Shown in pieces: positions 21,017-33,000 of a DNA stretch of 64,000 bases. Made by a program: the position numbers and the translations under genes. Origin of the DNA: Diploptera punctata. Taxonomy: Eukaryota > Arthropoda > Insecta > Blattodea > Blaberidae. Numbering within the stretch: the stretch's first letter is position 1; every line of letters starts with the position of its first letter. The stretch is from positions 234,501-298,500 of the forward strand of contig JASPKZ010003417.1 of the NCBI GenBank assembly GCA_030220185.1. Direction: 5' to 3'. The notes below the pieces were generated by a model. That model saw only the letters and a list, made by a program, of their open reading frames with translations. It was not told the DNA's origin and searched no databases.

Positions 21017-24000
21017 GTAAGTAACTTAGGCTGAACTTTTGAATAATTTACTTTACACTTTTTCATTTTTCAGTAGCTGAAATGAAATTCTTATTGACGA
21101 TTTTATTATTAATTTAACACTTCTCATTGAAGGATAAATTATATTTGAAGAGAAAAATTTTCGCCTAGACCGGGAGTCGAACCCGGGACCCTTGGCTTTC
21201 CGGGCCAAGTGCTCTACCAACTGAGCTACTGAGGCGAGTTACGATCTAGACACAAATTTTTCTATATAATTGTAGGCTTTCATGGCCGGCGTCTTGATCC
21301 ATATTTGGTTCGTCTTCCGGGCTTATAGGCCGTGGTCTGGGTGTCTTTATACTCGACGTTTCGTCTACTGCTGCGGTAGACATCATCAGGAGATACTGCG
21401 TGCTTTCTGTGAACTCCTCAACAGTCGGCTGCAGACTGGCTGGTCGTTGGAAACTGTCTCTCTGTTTATAGCTAAACCCCGGGTGGAGGGGAGGTTTTCT
21501 GCGCACACCGAGTTTTGTGCTGTATTGCCGTTTGCAGAAGCCATAGGCTTCGTTGTCGTGTTATGCAGTGCTGGGATCCAAATTTTGTTTATCTTCATGG
21601 TTTCTTCTTTTTTGTTGAAGGAATTTTTATGTTTATATATTTCTATGGCTTCTCTGTATAGTCTGGTGTAGTAATGTGATGTTTGTGATAATACCTGGGT
21701 ATCTTCAAATCTTATGATATGTTGTTGGTTGTTCATCAAGTGTTCCGCTACGGCCGATTTTTCATTTTGTTTTAACCTGCAGTGTCTCATGTGTTCTTGT
21801 AATCGTGTGTTGATCATTCTTTTTGTTGTACCGATGTACACCTCTCCACAACTGCACGGGATACGATATATACCGGCATGACTTAAAGGATCTCTAGTGT
21901 CTTTGGCTGGGCGCAGTATATTGCTGATTTTTTGTGTTAGTTTGTAGGTTGTTGCTATGTTGTATTTCTTTAATATTCGTCCAATTTTCTCTGTTGTTGT
22001 TTTGATATAAGGTAGGTAAACCTTACCATTTATCTCTTCCTTGTTTTCGTTTTCGGGCCTATATTTCTTGGGATTTATGGCTCGACGAAAATCTGTTTTG
22101 CTGTATCCATTGGTAAGAAACGCTGCATGGAGATGATTGATTTCTTCTTGCAGATACTGTGGTTCCGAAATCCTTTTGGCTCGTTCAACCAGGGTTTTTA
22201 TTATCCCGCGTTTTTGTCACAGACAGATACCTACACAAACAGTCTAACCACCATCCTAGACAAAAACGCGGGATAATAAAAACCCTGGTTGAACGAGCCA
22301 AAAGGATTTCGGAACCACAGTATCTGCAAGAAGAAATCAATCATCTCCATGCAGCGTTTCTTACCAATGGATACAGCAAAACAGATTTTCGTCGAGCCAT
22401 AAATCCCAAGAAATATAGGCCCAAAAACGAAAACAAGGAAGAGATAAATGGTAAGGTTTACCTACCTTATATCAAAACAACAACAGAGAAAATTGGACGA
22501 ATATTAAAGAAATACAACATAGCAACAACCTACAAACCAACACAAAAAATCAGCAATATACTGCGCCCAGCCAAAGACACTAGAGATCCTTTAAGTCATG
22601 CCAGTATATATCGTATCCCGTGCAGTTGTGGAGAGGTGTACATCGGTACAACAAAAAGAATGATCAACACACGATTACAAGAACACATGAGACACTGCAG
22701 GTTAAAACAAAATGAAAAATCGGCCGTAGCGGAACACTTGATGAACAACCAACAACATATCATAAGATTTGAAGATACCCAGGTATTATCACAAACATCA
22801 CATTACTACACCAGACTATACAGAGAAGCCATAGAAATATATAAACATAAAAATTCCTTCAACAAAAAAGAAGAAACCATGAAGATAAACAAAATTTGGA
22901 TCAAAGCACTGCATAACACGACATCGAAGCCTATGACTTCTGCAAACGGCAATACAGCGCAAAACTCGGTGCGTGCAGAAAACCTCCCCTCCACCCGGGG
23001 TTTAGCTATAAACAGAGAGACAGTTTCCAACGACCAGCCAGTCTGCAGCCGACTGTTGAGGAGTTCACAGAAAGCACGCAGTATCTCCTGATGATGTCTA
23101 CCGCAGCAGTAGACGAAACGTCGAGTAAGAAGACAACCAGACCACGGCCTATAAGCCCGGAAGACGAACCAAATATGGAACAAATTTTTCTCTTATGTAC
23201 GTTGTAATTCCCTCGCGCCAAATGCTTGAAACCATAGCTTCTATCTTTGCAAATGGCGGCTTCTTAGTTAAGAAGACATTTATTGGGAATTTAACACTAC
23301 TTTATAGCCAGTAGGGCTTCTATTGATGATTTTATTATTAATTTAACACTTCTCATTGATGGATAAATTATATTTGAAGAGAAAAATTTTCGCCTAGACA
23401 ACGTACATAAGAGAAAAATTTGCGTCTAGATCGTAACTCGCCTCGGTAGCTCAGTTGGTAGAGCACTTGGCCCGGAAAGCCAAGGGTCCCGGGTTCGTGT
23501 CCCGGTCTAGGCGAACATTTTTCTCTTCAAATATAATTTATCCTTCATTGAGAAGTGTTAAATTAATAATAAAATTGTCAACAGAAGCCCTACTGGCTAT
23601 AAAGTAGTGTTAAATTCCCAATAAATGTCTTCTTAACTAAGAAGCCGCCATTTGCAAAGATAGAAGCTATGGTTTCAAGCATTTGGCGCGAGGGAATTAC
23701 AACGTACATAAGAGAAAAATTTGCATCTAGAATGTAACTCGCCTTGGTAGCTCAGTTGGTAGAGCACTTGGCCCGGAAAGCCAAGGGTCCCAGGTTCGAG
23801 TCCCGGTCTAGCGAAAATTTTTCTCTTCAAATATGAAATTCTTATGTTCAATAGCAGGCTATACATTAATAAGAATTAAATGAATCATGATTTCTTCTTA
23901 CCTCATACTTCTATGTTTTTTTAAACACAGCACTGCAGTATCGGCGACCCATTGTCACCATCGTCAGCTGTTTTCACGACTGTCAAAAAAAAAAATTGAC

Positions 24001-27000
24001 AGTCATGAAAACAGCTGACGATGGTGACAATGGGTCACCGATACTGCAGTGCTGTGTTTAAAAAAATCTTTATGTCTGAGAGGCTGGGTACAAAGAATTC
24101 CATAATTTAAGATACATTAAAATGTTATTTATTCTTATAAAAGTTCAATTCCATGATTATTCACCATATGGCATTGAATAATTATAATTCATGATTTTAC
24201 CACCAGATGGTGCTGAATTTGATATTAGTACCAGAAAAAAATCGAAAAAATTAGATGTCGTTAGTTGTTCTACACTAGCGCCGCTTGTGGCATGTACACT
24301 TTCTTCTTTGGGTCCTCTGTGGTGCACTGCTATTTTATAGTTTTTCCCTAACTTATATTACAAATAGCCAATTTGTTGACAATTCCATAGTAGTGTGATG
24401 CTAGCCCAGGATTAGTAGGACGACCAGATTTTCAATTGATTAGATTAGTTCTTTAGGTATAATTAAATTAATATATTAAAATTGGGAATTTTTAACATTA
24501 TGAGGTTCAAATTCATAAGAATTAAATTATGTTACTGAAATGTGCTTTTCTCAATAATAATGGATTACTATAAATTAGTGGAATTCAGAACACCGATAGT
24601 GACAGAGGAAATGTAGCCAGCAATTATGAATCAACATTTCCTTATGTTGGCAATCCTGTTTTAACTGTAGTTCATAGTAAAAAACATTTCTTTACAGTAG
24701 AATTTGTTATGTTTTTTCAGATTCTTCCAAGAGGAGTTAGTGGTGATGTGTACAATCTGGCAGACTGCATTTTACAACAAGCTCTGGTTGGTCCTGGGCC
24801 AAATCAGCTTGTTGTGTCTTACTTGAAGCACTTTGAGTTCTCAGGTACCTTTACTACGAAACATGTGCCTTCTCAACAAATGTACTCCAGAGAGGTTTGC
24901 AATTTAATGCAGGAATGTAGTGATTAAAAATTGTGTACCACTACCTATCCTGGCCCCGAGGTTGAACATTTTGCACTTAAATTAATTTAACAATTAACAT
25001 TTTCAATCCCACTGGGTATCGAACCTGGGCCAGCTAGTCAGGGAGCCAGCTGTATATGAATCTTTGAATCTTGGAACTAGAAGAGTGTGATGTACAAGTT
25101 CCACACCAAACTTCTGAATTAAATTATAAATTCCTCTTCAGTACATATTTTGAGAAAGCATGTGGTACTGTTGGTAGAATACTTCTGTCCCATAGGGATG
25201 TTAAGCCTATTTGTCCCTTGTTGCTTTCTCTTCTCTTCATCATCGCTACCGAACATACTGTTGGGCACTACTGGGGGGTTGTTCTCATCTTCTTTTCTTG
25301 TAATAAAACACAACGGATTGCATAAAATTCGACAATAATTTTATTTAATTCTATAAACTGTCAGTGACATTTCACTTCCAAATTGCTGCAATAACACTGG
25401 TCAACACGATTTTTGTCTCATGAGTACCAATACTTGTACTTAATGCAGTTTTTTTATCGTGTTTTCAAATATGTGTTCGGAATTTCTCCATCACCCACAG
25501 TTTTTCTAATTTCAATTTCAATTAATGGATTTAAATAATTATTTTTTAATAAACATTTTTTTGTCCATTTGTCCACTGAGCGATGAGCACAAGGAGCACT
25601 TTCATCAGGAGATTTCAGCTATGGAAAAGAGATATTAAGGCAAATGGAATCCTAATATGCTGGCCGATTATTGTTGGACCATCAACAGGGATGCTCCACA
25701 AGCGAAAATAGCAGAAAATCATAATTTATTACTTTCTAGGTGAGTCCAAATGTTCAAATATTGTGTAGTTACGAATGTAGAAAATATTAAAGTGTTTGAA
25801 ATTATAGAAACCTGTCTCTCAGAAATATTGCGTGATGGAGAAAAACTGATATCATATTTGAATTCAGGAGAAAAATTGCTATCAGAATCACGCATTTTTC
25901 TTTCTGAGACAAAAAAGTTTATTTTTTTGTTGCTCAGTGTAATTAATCTTGCGTTAAGATTTATCTATCATGCAATTACTTCCAATCTCTAATGCTTTCA
26001 CTTGCCACAGTTTCTTCTCTTTCACAGCTCACTATTTCGCTGTCACAACACAATTAATTCCTGACCCTGGCAACAGTTTGTATAGGCTGGGAAAGGAAAT
26101 TTCTCGGCTTCCAATTGAGTCTTTTCTAGTATGGAAGTTTGTGGCATCAAACTTTTCTGACATGGAAAGTAAATGCTTAGAGTACTTTCTCGAATGGAAG
26201 TCTAGTCGTTTGATCATGTGTGTGGGTCTTGCAATTTGCAAGTCAACAACTCACAAATCTATTTTCACCAATGTGAGACCACTATTCTCCCATAAAATGC
26301 AAAATTCAAATGCTGCTATACAATGAGTCACAATATTTACATTCAAATTTAGTAGGAAGTAACACTATGAGGTATTAATAATATAAATACATTCGTCTAT
26401 ACTCCTTGCCATACATAATTCAAGTACACATCATTTATATAATGTGGTTTGTTGAAGTAATGCGTAAATTGATAATATTCATAGTTAAATATGGGAAATA
26501 ACATTATGAGGTTCTTAATTCGTAAATTAATGAGTCATTTTTAACATCTTACCTCATATTTTATGTTTCTTCAAACACGGGATCTAGTTTTCAAGAGAAG
26601 GATCTCTCTCATTTTCAACCGATATTATGACTACCGGATTTTCATTGGAATTGTTGGAATCTCCATCAATAATGTTGCCATCTGGTGTTGATTTGATGAA
26701 CTTTGAGATGAGGTGACGTTCATCAGGAATCTCAAAATTCATGGATCTAAATTTGTTCTTCTGAATATATTGTAAGGACTGCAATAAAGTATACATAGGA
26801 AAAACAAAAAGAAATTTGGACACTCGCACTAAGAAACACTTCAGAAATATTAAAAATGATGAAATTGAAAAATCAGCTATTGCAGCACATAGTTTATTGG
26901 AGAATCATAAAGTTGAAAAAGAAGCCCTACTTTTAAAACATTTGGAAAAACCTTCAGAATTGACAATTTGGAGAAGATATATATTCAGAAGAACAAATTT

Positions 27001-30000
27001 AGATCCATGAATTTCGAGATTCCTGATGAATGTGACCTCATCTCAAAGTTCATCAAATCAACACCAGATGGCAACGTTATTGATGGAGACTCCAACGAAA
27101 ATCCAGTAGTCATAATATCGGTTGAAAATGAGAGAGACCCTTCTCTCGAAAACTAGTTCCTGTGTTTGAAGAAACATAAAATATGAGGTAAGATGTTAAA
27201 AAATGACTCTTTAATTTACGAAATTGATAGTAGACTACATAAAAAGACTCATCTCTCTGCCAAGTGTGGAAATCAAGCATGGGAAGCGCAATTGCTACCA
27301 TTGGAACACACAAAACATTTTTTTTTCAAGAAAACCATACGTTTGTGACATACATTCTGGTAATTTTTATTTTGTTAAATGAGTTGGTGTTTTGTTTAGT
27401 GTTTACTTGATGAAAATCCATATTTATTAATTAAATAAAAATAAAACATAGTTTTATTTGATTTTCATATTTATTATATAATTCAGTGACAGCTGTTTCG
27501 GTACACTGTACCTTCTTCAGACATGTTAACAAATTATGAATTGTGTTCCAACTGATCTAAGCAACAATACAACAATATAAGCTGAGACAAGCTTCTTGGT
27601 GATTTGGTATTTCAAATTATTACTCTGGATTAAAAAGTGCACACAGGATATTTGGTTTTAATCCCCTTTGTTAAATTAAAAAAAATTTAAATAAATATTG
27701 TTGTATTGTTGCTTAGATCAGTTGGAACACAATTCATAATTTGTTAACATGTCTGAAGAAGGTACAGTGTACCGAAACAGCTGTCACTGAATTATATAAT
27801 AAATATGAAAATCAAATAAAACTATGTTTTATTTTTATTTAATTAATTTTGTTAAATGTTTATTTGTGTAACTCATGGTCTGTATTAACTGTAACTAATG
27901 GTTTTTGCTTTGTTCATAGCTTGTATCATATGCTGCTGTGCTTCAGAGAATCAGCAAGTATGATGGCTTCCATAAACCACATTGCATTATTAGTCTACTG
28001 GAGTTCTTGAAGCAATCCAGGTAAGGGAAATAATTTAATATAATAATTTGGGAATTTTTAACATTACGAGGTTTTATTGATAAGAATCAAATGAATCGTG
28101 AATTCTTCTTACCTCATACTTCTATGTTTTTTTTAAACACAGCACTGCAGTATCGGTGACCATCGTCACCATCATCAGCTGTTTTCATGACTATCAATTT
28201 GTTTCTTTTGCCGGTAATTATCCAAACTACCATCTGGTGTTCTTTTGAAGGAATCATTTTCTAAACTGCCATCTGTTGTATTTTTGAAGAACTTTGTAAT
28301 CAAGCTTGGTTTGTCTGGAATCTCGAAGTTCATAGTTCTAGTATGGTTTTTTTGAATATATATCTTTTCCCAAACTGTTAAATCCAAAGGTTTGGATAGA
28401 TGTTTCAAAAGTTTTGCTTCTTTTTCAATTCTATGGTCCTCTAATAAACTATGTGCTGCTATAGCTGATTTTTCAATTTCTCCATTCTTTATGTTTCTAA
28501 AGTGTTCTTTTTTACAAGTTTCCAAGTTCCTTTTTGTTTTTCCTATATATATATTCCTATATATATTTCCTTGTTCTGTTTTATTGTATACTGTGCATTT
28601 GGCCTTGTCAACAATTTGATAAATTCTAGATTTTTTGTTGTCTGGGGTAACTAATAATAAAGTTAAAACAAATAATGTAAACATTGAAAGAAGCACTACT
28701 GGCTTTATAAGTAATGTTTAAATTCCCAATAAAAAGTCTTCTTAATAAAGAAGCCGCCATTTGCAAAAATCATAGCAATGGCTTGTAGCATTTAGGGTTA
28801 GGGAATTAACTATGTATAAGAGAAAAAAATACGCATTTAGATTGGAGGCCTAGGTAGCTCACTTGGATAGAAGTATTGACATAGAGAGTCAAAGGTCCTG
28901 GGTTCAAACCCCAGTCTAGGCATATATTTTCTTTTCAAATATAATTTGTCCATCATTAAGATGTTTAAAAACGAATAATATGAACATTAAAAAAAATTAC
29001 GCCAGAACCAGAATTTGAACCCAAGTCCTTGAGCTTTACAGACTACATAGGCAGATGGCTTGTCTGTGTATTTCATTGTTGCTGCCCAATGGTGATGAGG
29101 CTTTTAATTGGCTTGTGCCTATTGTTTTCTTGCTTTCCAGTAGAGACCTTTCTGAGTTGTTTGTTCCAATCTAGTTGTTTACATTTCAGGAGATGTTCCT
29201 TGTTCTGTTTCATTGTATACTGTGCATTTGGCCTTGTCAACAATTCAAATTTTCCTGTCTTTAATTTCCAATTACATTGTACTAGTAGTGCTGAATGTAA
29301 ATTTAATGATTACAGGGAGGAATCACATGTCGAGGAAAGCCAGAAGAAGGTCTTCTAGCAGCTTCAGTATTGTCTGTAGTCCAGTGGTTGATAACATGTA
29401 TGCAGTATGCTCTGAAGAATATGCCCGAACTCAGGAATGGGAATGTTGAAATCAAACCTATGCTGGACAAACCGGCAGCCATCTTGAATGAAATACTCAA
29501 GTGTGACTTCTTGGTTGCAATGTTATACCTTGCTAAACATGAATGCCGAGGTATGCTTTTCTTTCTATGCTCTTTGAGTATTTTTTGAAGATATATTAAA
29601 TTAATGTCGGGAACTAAACATTATGAGGTATTAAGTTAAGGTAGAATATTTTTTATCACTCACCTCATATTGTTCTTCTTATTTGATTATAAACTAGTTT
29701 TGGAACATAGTTTCTGTTCCATCCTCAGTATCGTCACGACCGTTGTTCTGTCGTCTTGAAGAGCTGTCCTTCTCTCCTTCCATTGGCTGACTGAAAAACC
29801 TCGAAACCAGGTCATTCTCACTGGGAAATTCAAAGTTCATTAATTTCTTCTTTTCGCTCTTTTGGATGTAGATCTTTTCCCAAACAGTAAGTTCTTTTGG
29901 TTTTTCTATTTGTTTTAATAATTTAGCTTCTTTCTCGATAAGATGTTTTTCAGACCATGCATGGGCAGCCACTGCAGATTTTTCCACTTCCCCTTTTTTG

Positions 30001-33000
30001 ACATTCCTGAGATGTTCTTTCACATCTGAAAACATCTTATCGAGAAAGAAGCTAAATTATTAAAACAAATAGAAAAACCAAAAGAACTTACTGTTTGGGA
30101 AAAGATCTACATTCAAAAGAGCGAAAAGAAGAAATTAATGAACTTTGAATTTCCCGGTGAGAATGACCTGGTTTCGAGGTTTTTCAGTCAGCCAATGGAA
30201 GGAGAGAAGGACAGCTCTTCAAGATGACAGAACAACGGTCGTGACGATACTGAGGATGGAACAGAAACTATGTTCCGAAAGTAGTTTATAATCAAATAAG
30301 AAGAACAATATGAGGTGAGTGATAAAAAATATTCTACCTTAATGAATATACCTCATAGTGAGAATTCCTAAAATAAGTAATTATGAGGTATAATCATTAA
30401 AATTCATTGGAGAACATTTTGTTTAAACAATTCACCTCATAGGATTCATGCTTCCATGATACCGCGGTTTCAAACACAGTTGTGTTCATCTTCAGCCATA
30501 ACTCCGACTTATGGCTGAAGATGAACACGACTGTGTTTGAAACCGTGGTATCATGGAAGCATGAATCCTATGAGGTGAATTGTTTAAACAGAATGTTCTC
30601 CGAGGGATGAAATTTAATAATTTTTTGAAGAATTTGATTTCAGTGGTATATTGTTAATTATTTACATCTGTAAGCAATAGTTAACACAATTAAAAATAAT
30701 AATTTTCATACTATATATAATTAACGTATAAGACAATGTAAGAATTCAAGAAACACTTTTTGTGAAGCATGTTTAGAAAAACCAGAAGTACAATACAAAA
30801 AGTCCCGCGTCGTAGCCGAATGGTTAAGGCAGGAAACCTTGGCGCAGAACTACGGGATTTGCGCTGGTTTGAGTCCCCGTGGAGGAAGAAATTTTCTCAT
30901 GGTTTTTCAGCCAGTTTGGGACCAGTGCCCACCCAGCAACATGAGGCATTTGGATAGCTACAATAAATAGTGGCTCCAGGTTGAGAAAACTAGCTATAAC
31001 GGCTGGGGGACTCGACATGCTGACCACATGTCACCCCTACACTGGCTGATCATCTACCTCTTTGATTGACACATGTGGATGTGAGGCCAGCAGCCGGATG
31101 ATAGGCTAAAAGCCATCTAGGCCTGTCATGCCAGGAGAGAGAGTACACAATGCTAAAATAAGAGACTTTTTATCATCATCATCATCTACTGTCACGGTTT
31201 AGACCATTTCTGATCTGTTCCTGCTCCATATTATAGTTGCTCACTCCATCTTTTAAATGATTCTTTCCATTCATCTGGAAGAGCTTCTTTATCCCAAATC
31301 ATATTAAGCAACTGGCGTATCTTGTCCATCAATTTTTCTCCACCTGATTTTATCAGTTCTGCTGGGATCTCATCTGAAACTGATGCTTTATACAGCTTCA
31401 ATTTTTCTATCGCCACTCCAACAAACTACATGCTGCAATAGCTGATTTTTCAATTTCACCACTTTTAATATTTCTAAAGTGTTCCTTTGTGCGAATGTCC
31501 AAATTCCTTTTTGTTTAAATATTTTAAAATCATTAGGAAGTAACATTATGAGGTTTAATTTAATAATCTCTGGGCCGTCCTATGAAATGCTGGAGGGCAA
31601 ATTTTCTATAGGATTATAACAGGCCTTGGCCTAATACTTGGAAGGAAGAAGAAGAAGAAGATTTAATAATTGACATTGTATTTTTTTTAACATTCTTACC
31701 TCATATAATTCTTTAGTTGGACATATGAGGTAAGAATGTTAAAAAAATACAAACTCAATTATTAAAATTCATCGGAGAACATATTGTTTAAACAACTCAC
31801 CTCATAGGATTCATGCTTCCATGATATCGCGATTTCAAACATAGTCATGTTCATCGTCAGCCATAACTCCGACTGACGAAATTCTTCGGCCGTCAACTAT
31901 TCTATTGTCGCCATCTTCAGTGCTGCCATCTATGGTTGAATTTATGAACTTCAAAATCAATTATATTATTTTTGGTCTGGACATCTTACCTCAATATTAA
32001 TGTTGATTTGTTCTTGGACATGTTTCAAAACAATTCTGTTTTATCGTCAGCTTTCCCAGACTGGATATCAAAATTCATTGATCTATTTTTGTTTTTCTGA
32101 ATGTATATTTTTTCCCAAACTGTCAATTCCAAAGGTTTCTCTACTTTGGAATTGACAGTTTGGGAAAAAATATACATTCAGAAAAACAAAAATAGATCAA
32201 TGAATTTTGATATCCCTAACGAAATTACATTGATTTCGAAGTTCATAAATTCAACCATAGATGGCAGCACTGAAGATGGCGACAATAGAATAGTTGACGG
32301 CCGAAGAATTTCGTCAGTCGGAGTTATGGCTGACGATGAACATGACTATGTTTGAAATCGCGATATCATGGAAGCATGAATCCTATGAGGTGAGTTGTTC
32401 AAACAATATGTTCTCCGATGAATTTTAATGATTATACCTCATAATGTTTACTTCCCAACATTAATTAAATATAAAACTCAATTATGTTTAAATATTCTCC
32501 GTTCGTAGCACTGGAAGTCTATTTAAAGTGTGCTGTCGCCAAAGGAAATTGTATCTTTTGTGATTTGATTTGCATTTATCTAAAAATGTATTGATAGTTT
32601 TATTTCTTATTAGCCTGTATGTTTTTCAGTTTCAAAATTCCCAGGTGCTTTATCAGTAATATTTTTGTTCCAGGACATTAGCACTATTCCCACATGGATG
32701 ATATTCATTGTATATTCATTTGTTAGCTAATTTTCCTTCTCTCCATAATTATTCTGAAGGGATTGATTATCTGTAGCTATTGCTTGCATTGTTACTTTAG
32801 AATGTTTCAACATCACTGCTTTCATGAATGCATGTGATCTACATGTTAGTTGCTACAGACAACTTCAGCATTAAAATTTATTTTATTCTCTCCAACTGCT
32901 ATGTAATGGAAAGAGGAGTATAAACTCCTATTCCTGCACTTTCCCTGTTTGTTTAAATTTGATATTCATTGAGGAATGTTATTTTTTTATATTGTATCTT

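Larger units (their letters stand above)
21264..23179. mobile_element. Penelope-like element in palindromic form, with TSD
   Basis: Two arms of about 930 bases are near-perfect inverted copies around a loop of roughly 43 bases (22218-22260). The right-arm frame at 22159-23091 (about 270 PLE codons after the loop) encodes the end of the PLE reverse transcriptase, a linker, and a GIY-YIG endonuclease: [19 protein letters not shown], then LQEHMRHC and AVAEHLMNN (CCHH-type residues). The left arm encodes the same downstream part on the minus strand. ACAAATTTTTCT flanks at 21252-21263 and 23180-23191, a 12-bp TSD within a tRNA-like unit. The left arm keeps about 35 bases of 3' end lost from the right arm. 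The catalytic RT core is absent. Confidence 0.85.
27417..27848. mobile_element. PLE-type palindrome (ACAGCTGT subfamily)
   Basis: Arms of about 125 bases (27418-27545 and 27715-27845) are near-perfect inverted copies; the outer part is AT-rich (TTAATTAAATAAAAATAAAA). The centre is 170 bases of unrelated sequence. Each arm carries a complete hammerhead core. A third arm copy is at 44046-44185. Confidence 0.75.
30379..30612. mobile_element. PLE-type hammerhead palindrome, compact
   Basis: TATGAGGT at 30389, spacer, CACCTCATAGG; arms 30434-30507 and 30509-30582 are near-perfect inverted copies with almost no loop; right end CCTATGAGGTGAATTG and inverted spacer. No coding remnants: only termini and two ribozymes. 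Confidence 0.8.
31766..32465. mobile_element. PLE hammerhead palindrome with C-terminal remnants
   Basis: Left spacer and CACCTCATAGG, arm to about 32160, right arm to CCTATGAGGTGAGTTG at 32383-32398, terminus ACCTCATAATGTTTACTTCC. The + arm codes [20 protein letters not shown] and [12 protein letters not shown] foreign left-terminal segment (31960-32060) with its own hammerhead is nested in the left arm. Confidence 0.8.

Noticed and set aside
21282..21671. 129-codon + strand ORF
   Set aside because: Antisense of the PLE GIY-YIG arm; the matching minus-strand frame has the conserved motifs.
25119..25313. Minus-strand 64-codon ORF as a possible exon
   Set aside because: No splice sites or start context fit and no family is recognised.
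25970..26326. 118-codon + strand ORF in MED24 intron 2
   Set aside because: No match to MED24 or known domains, and the MED24 alignment has no gap there that needs it.
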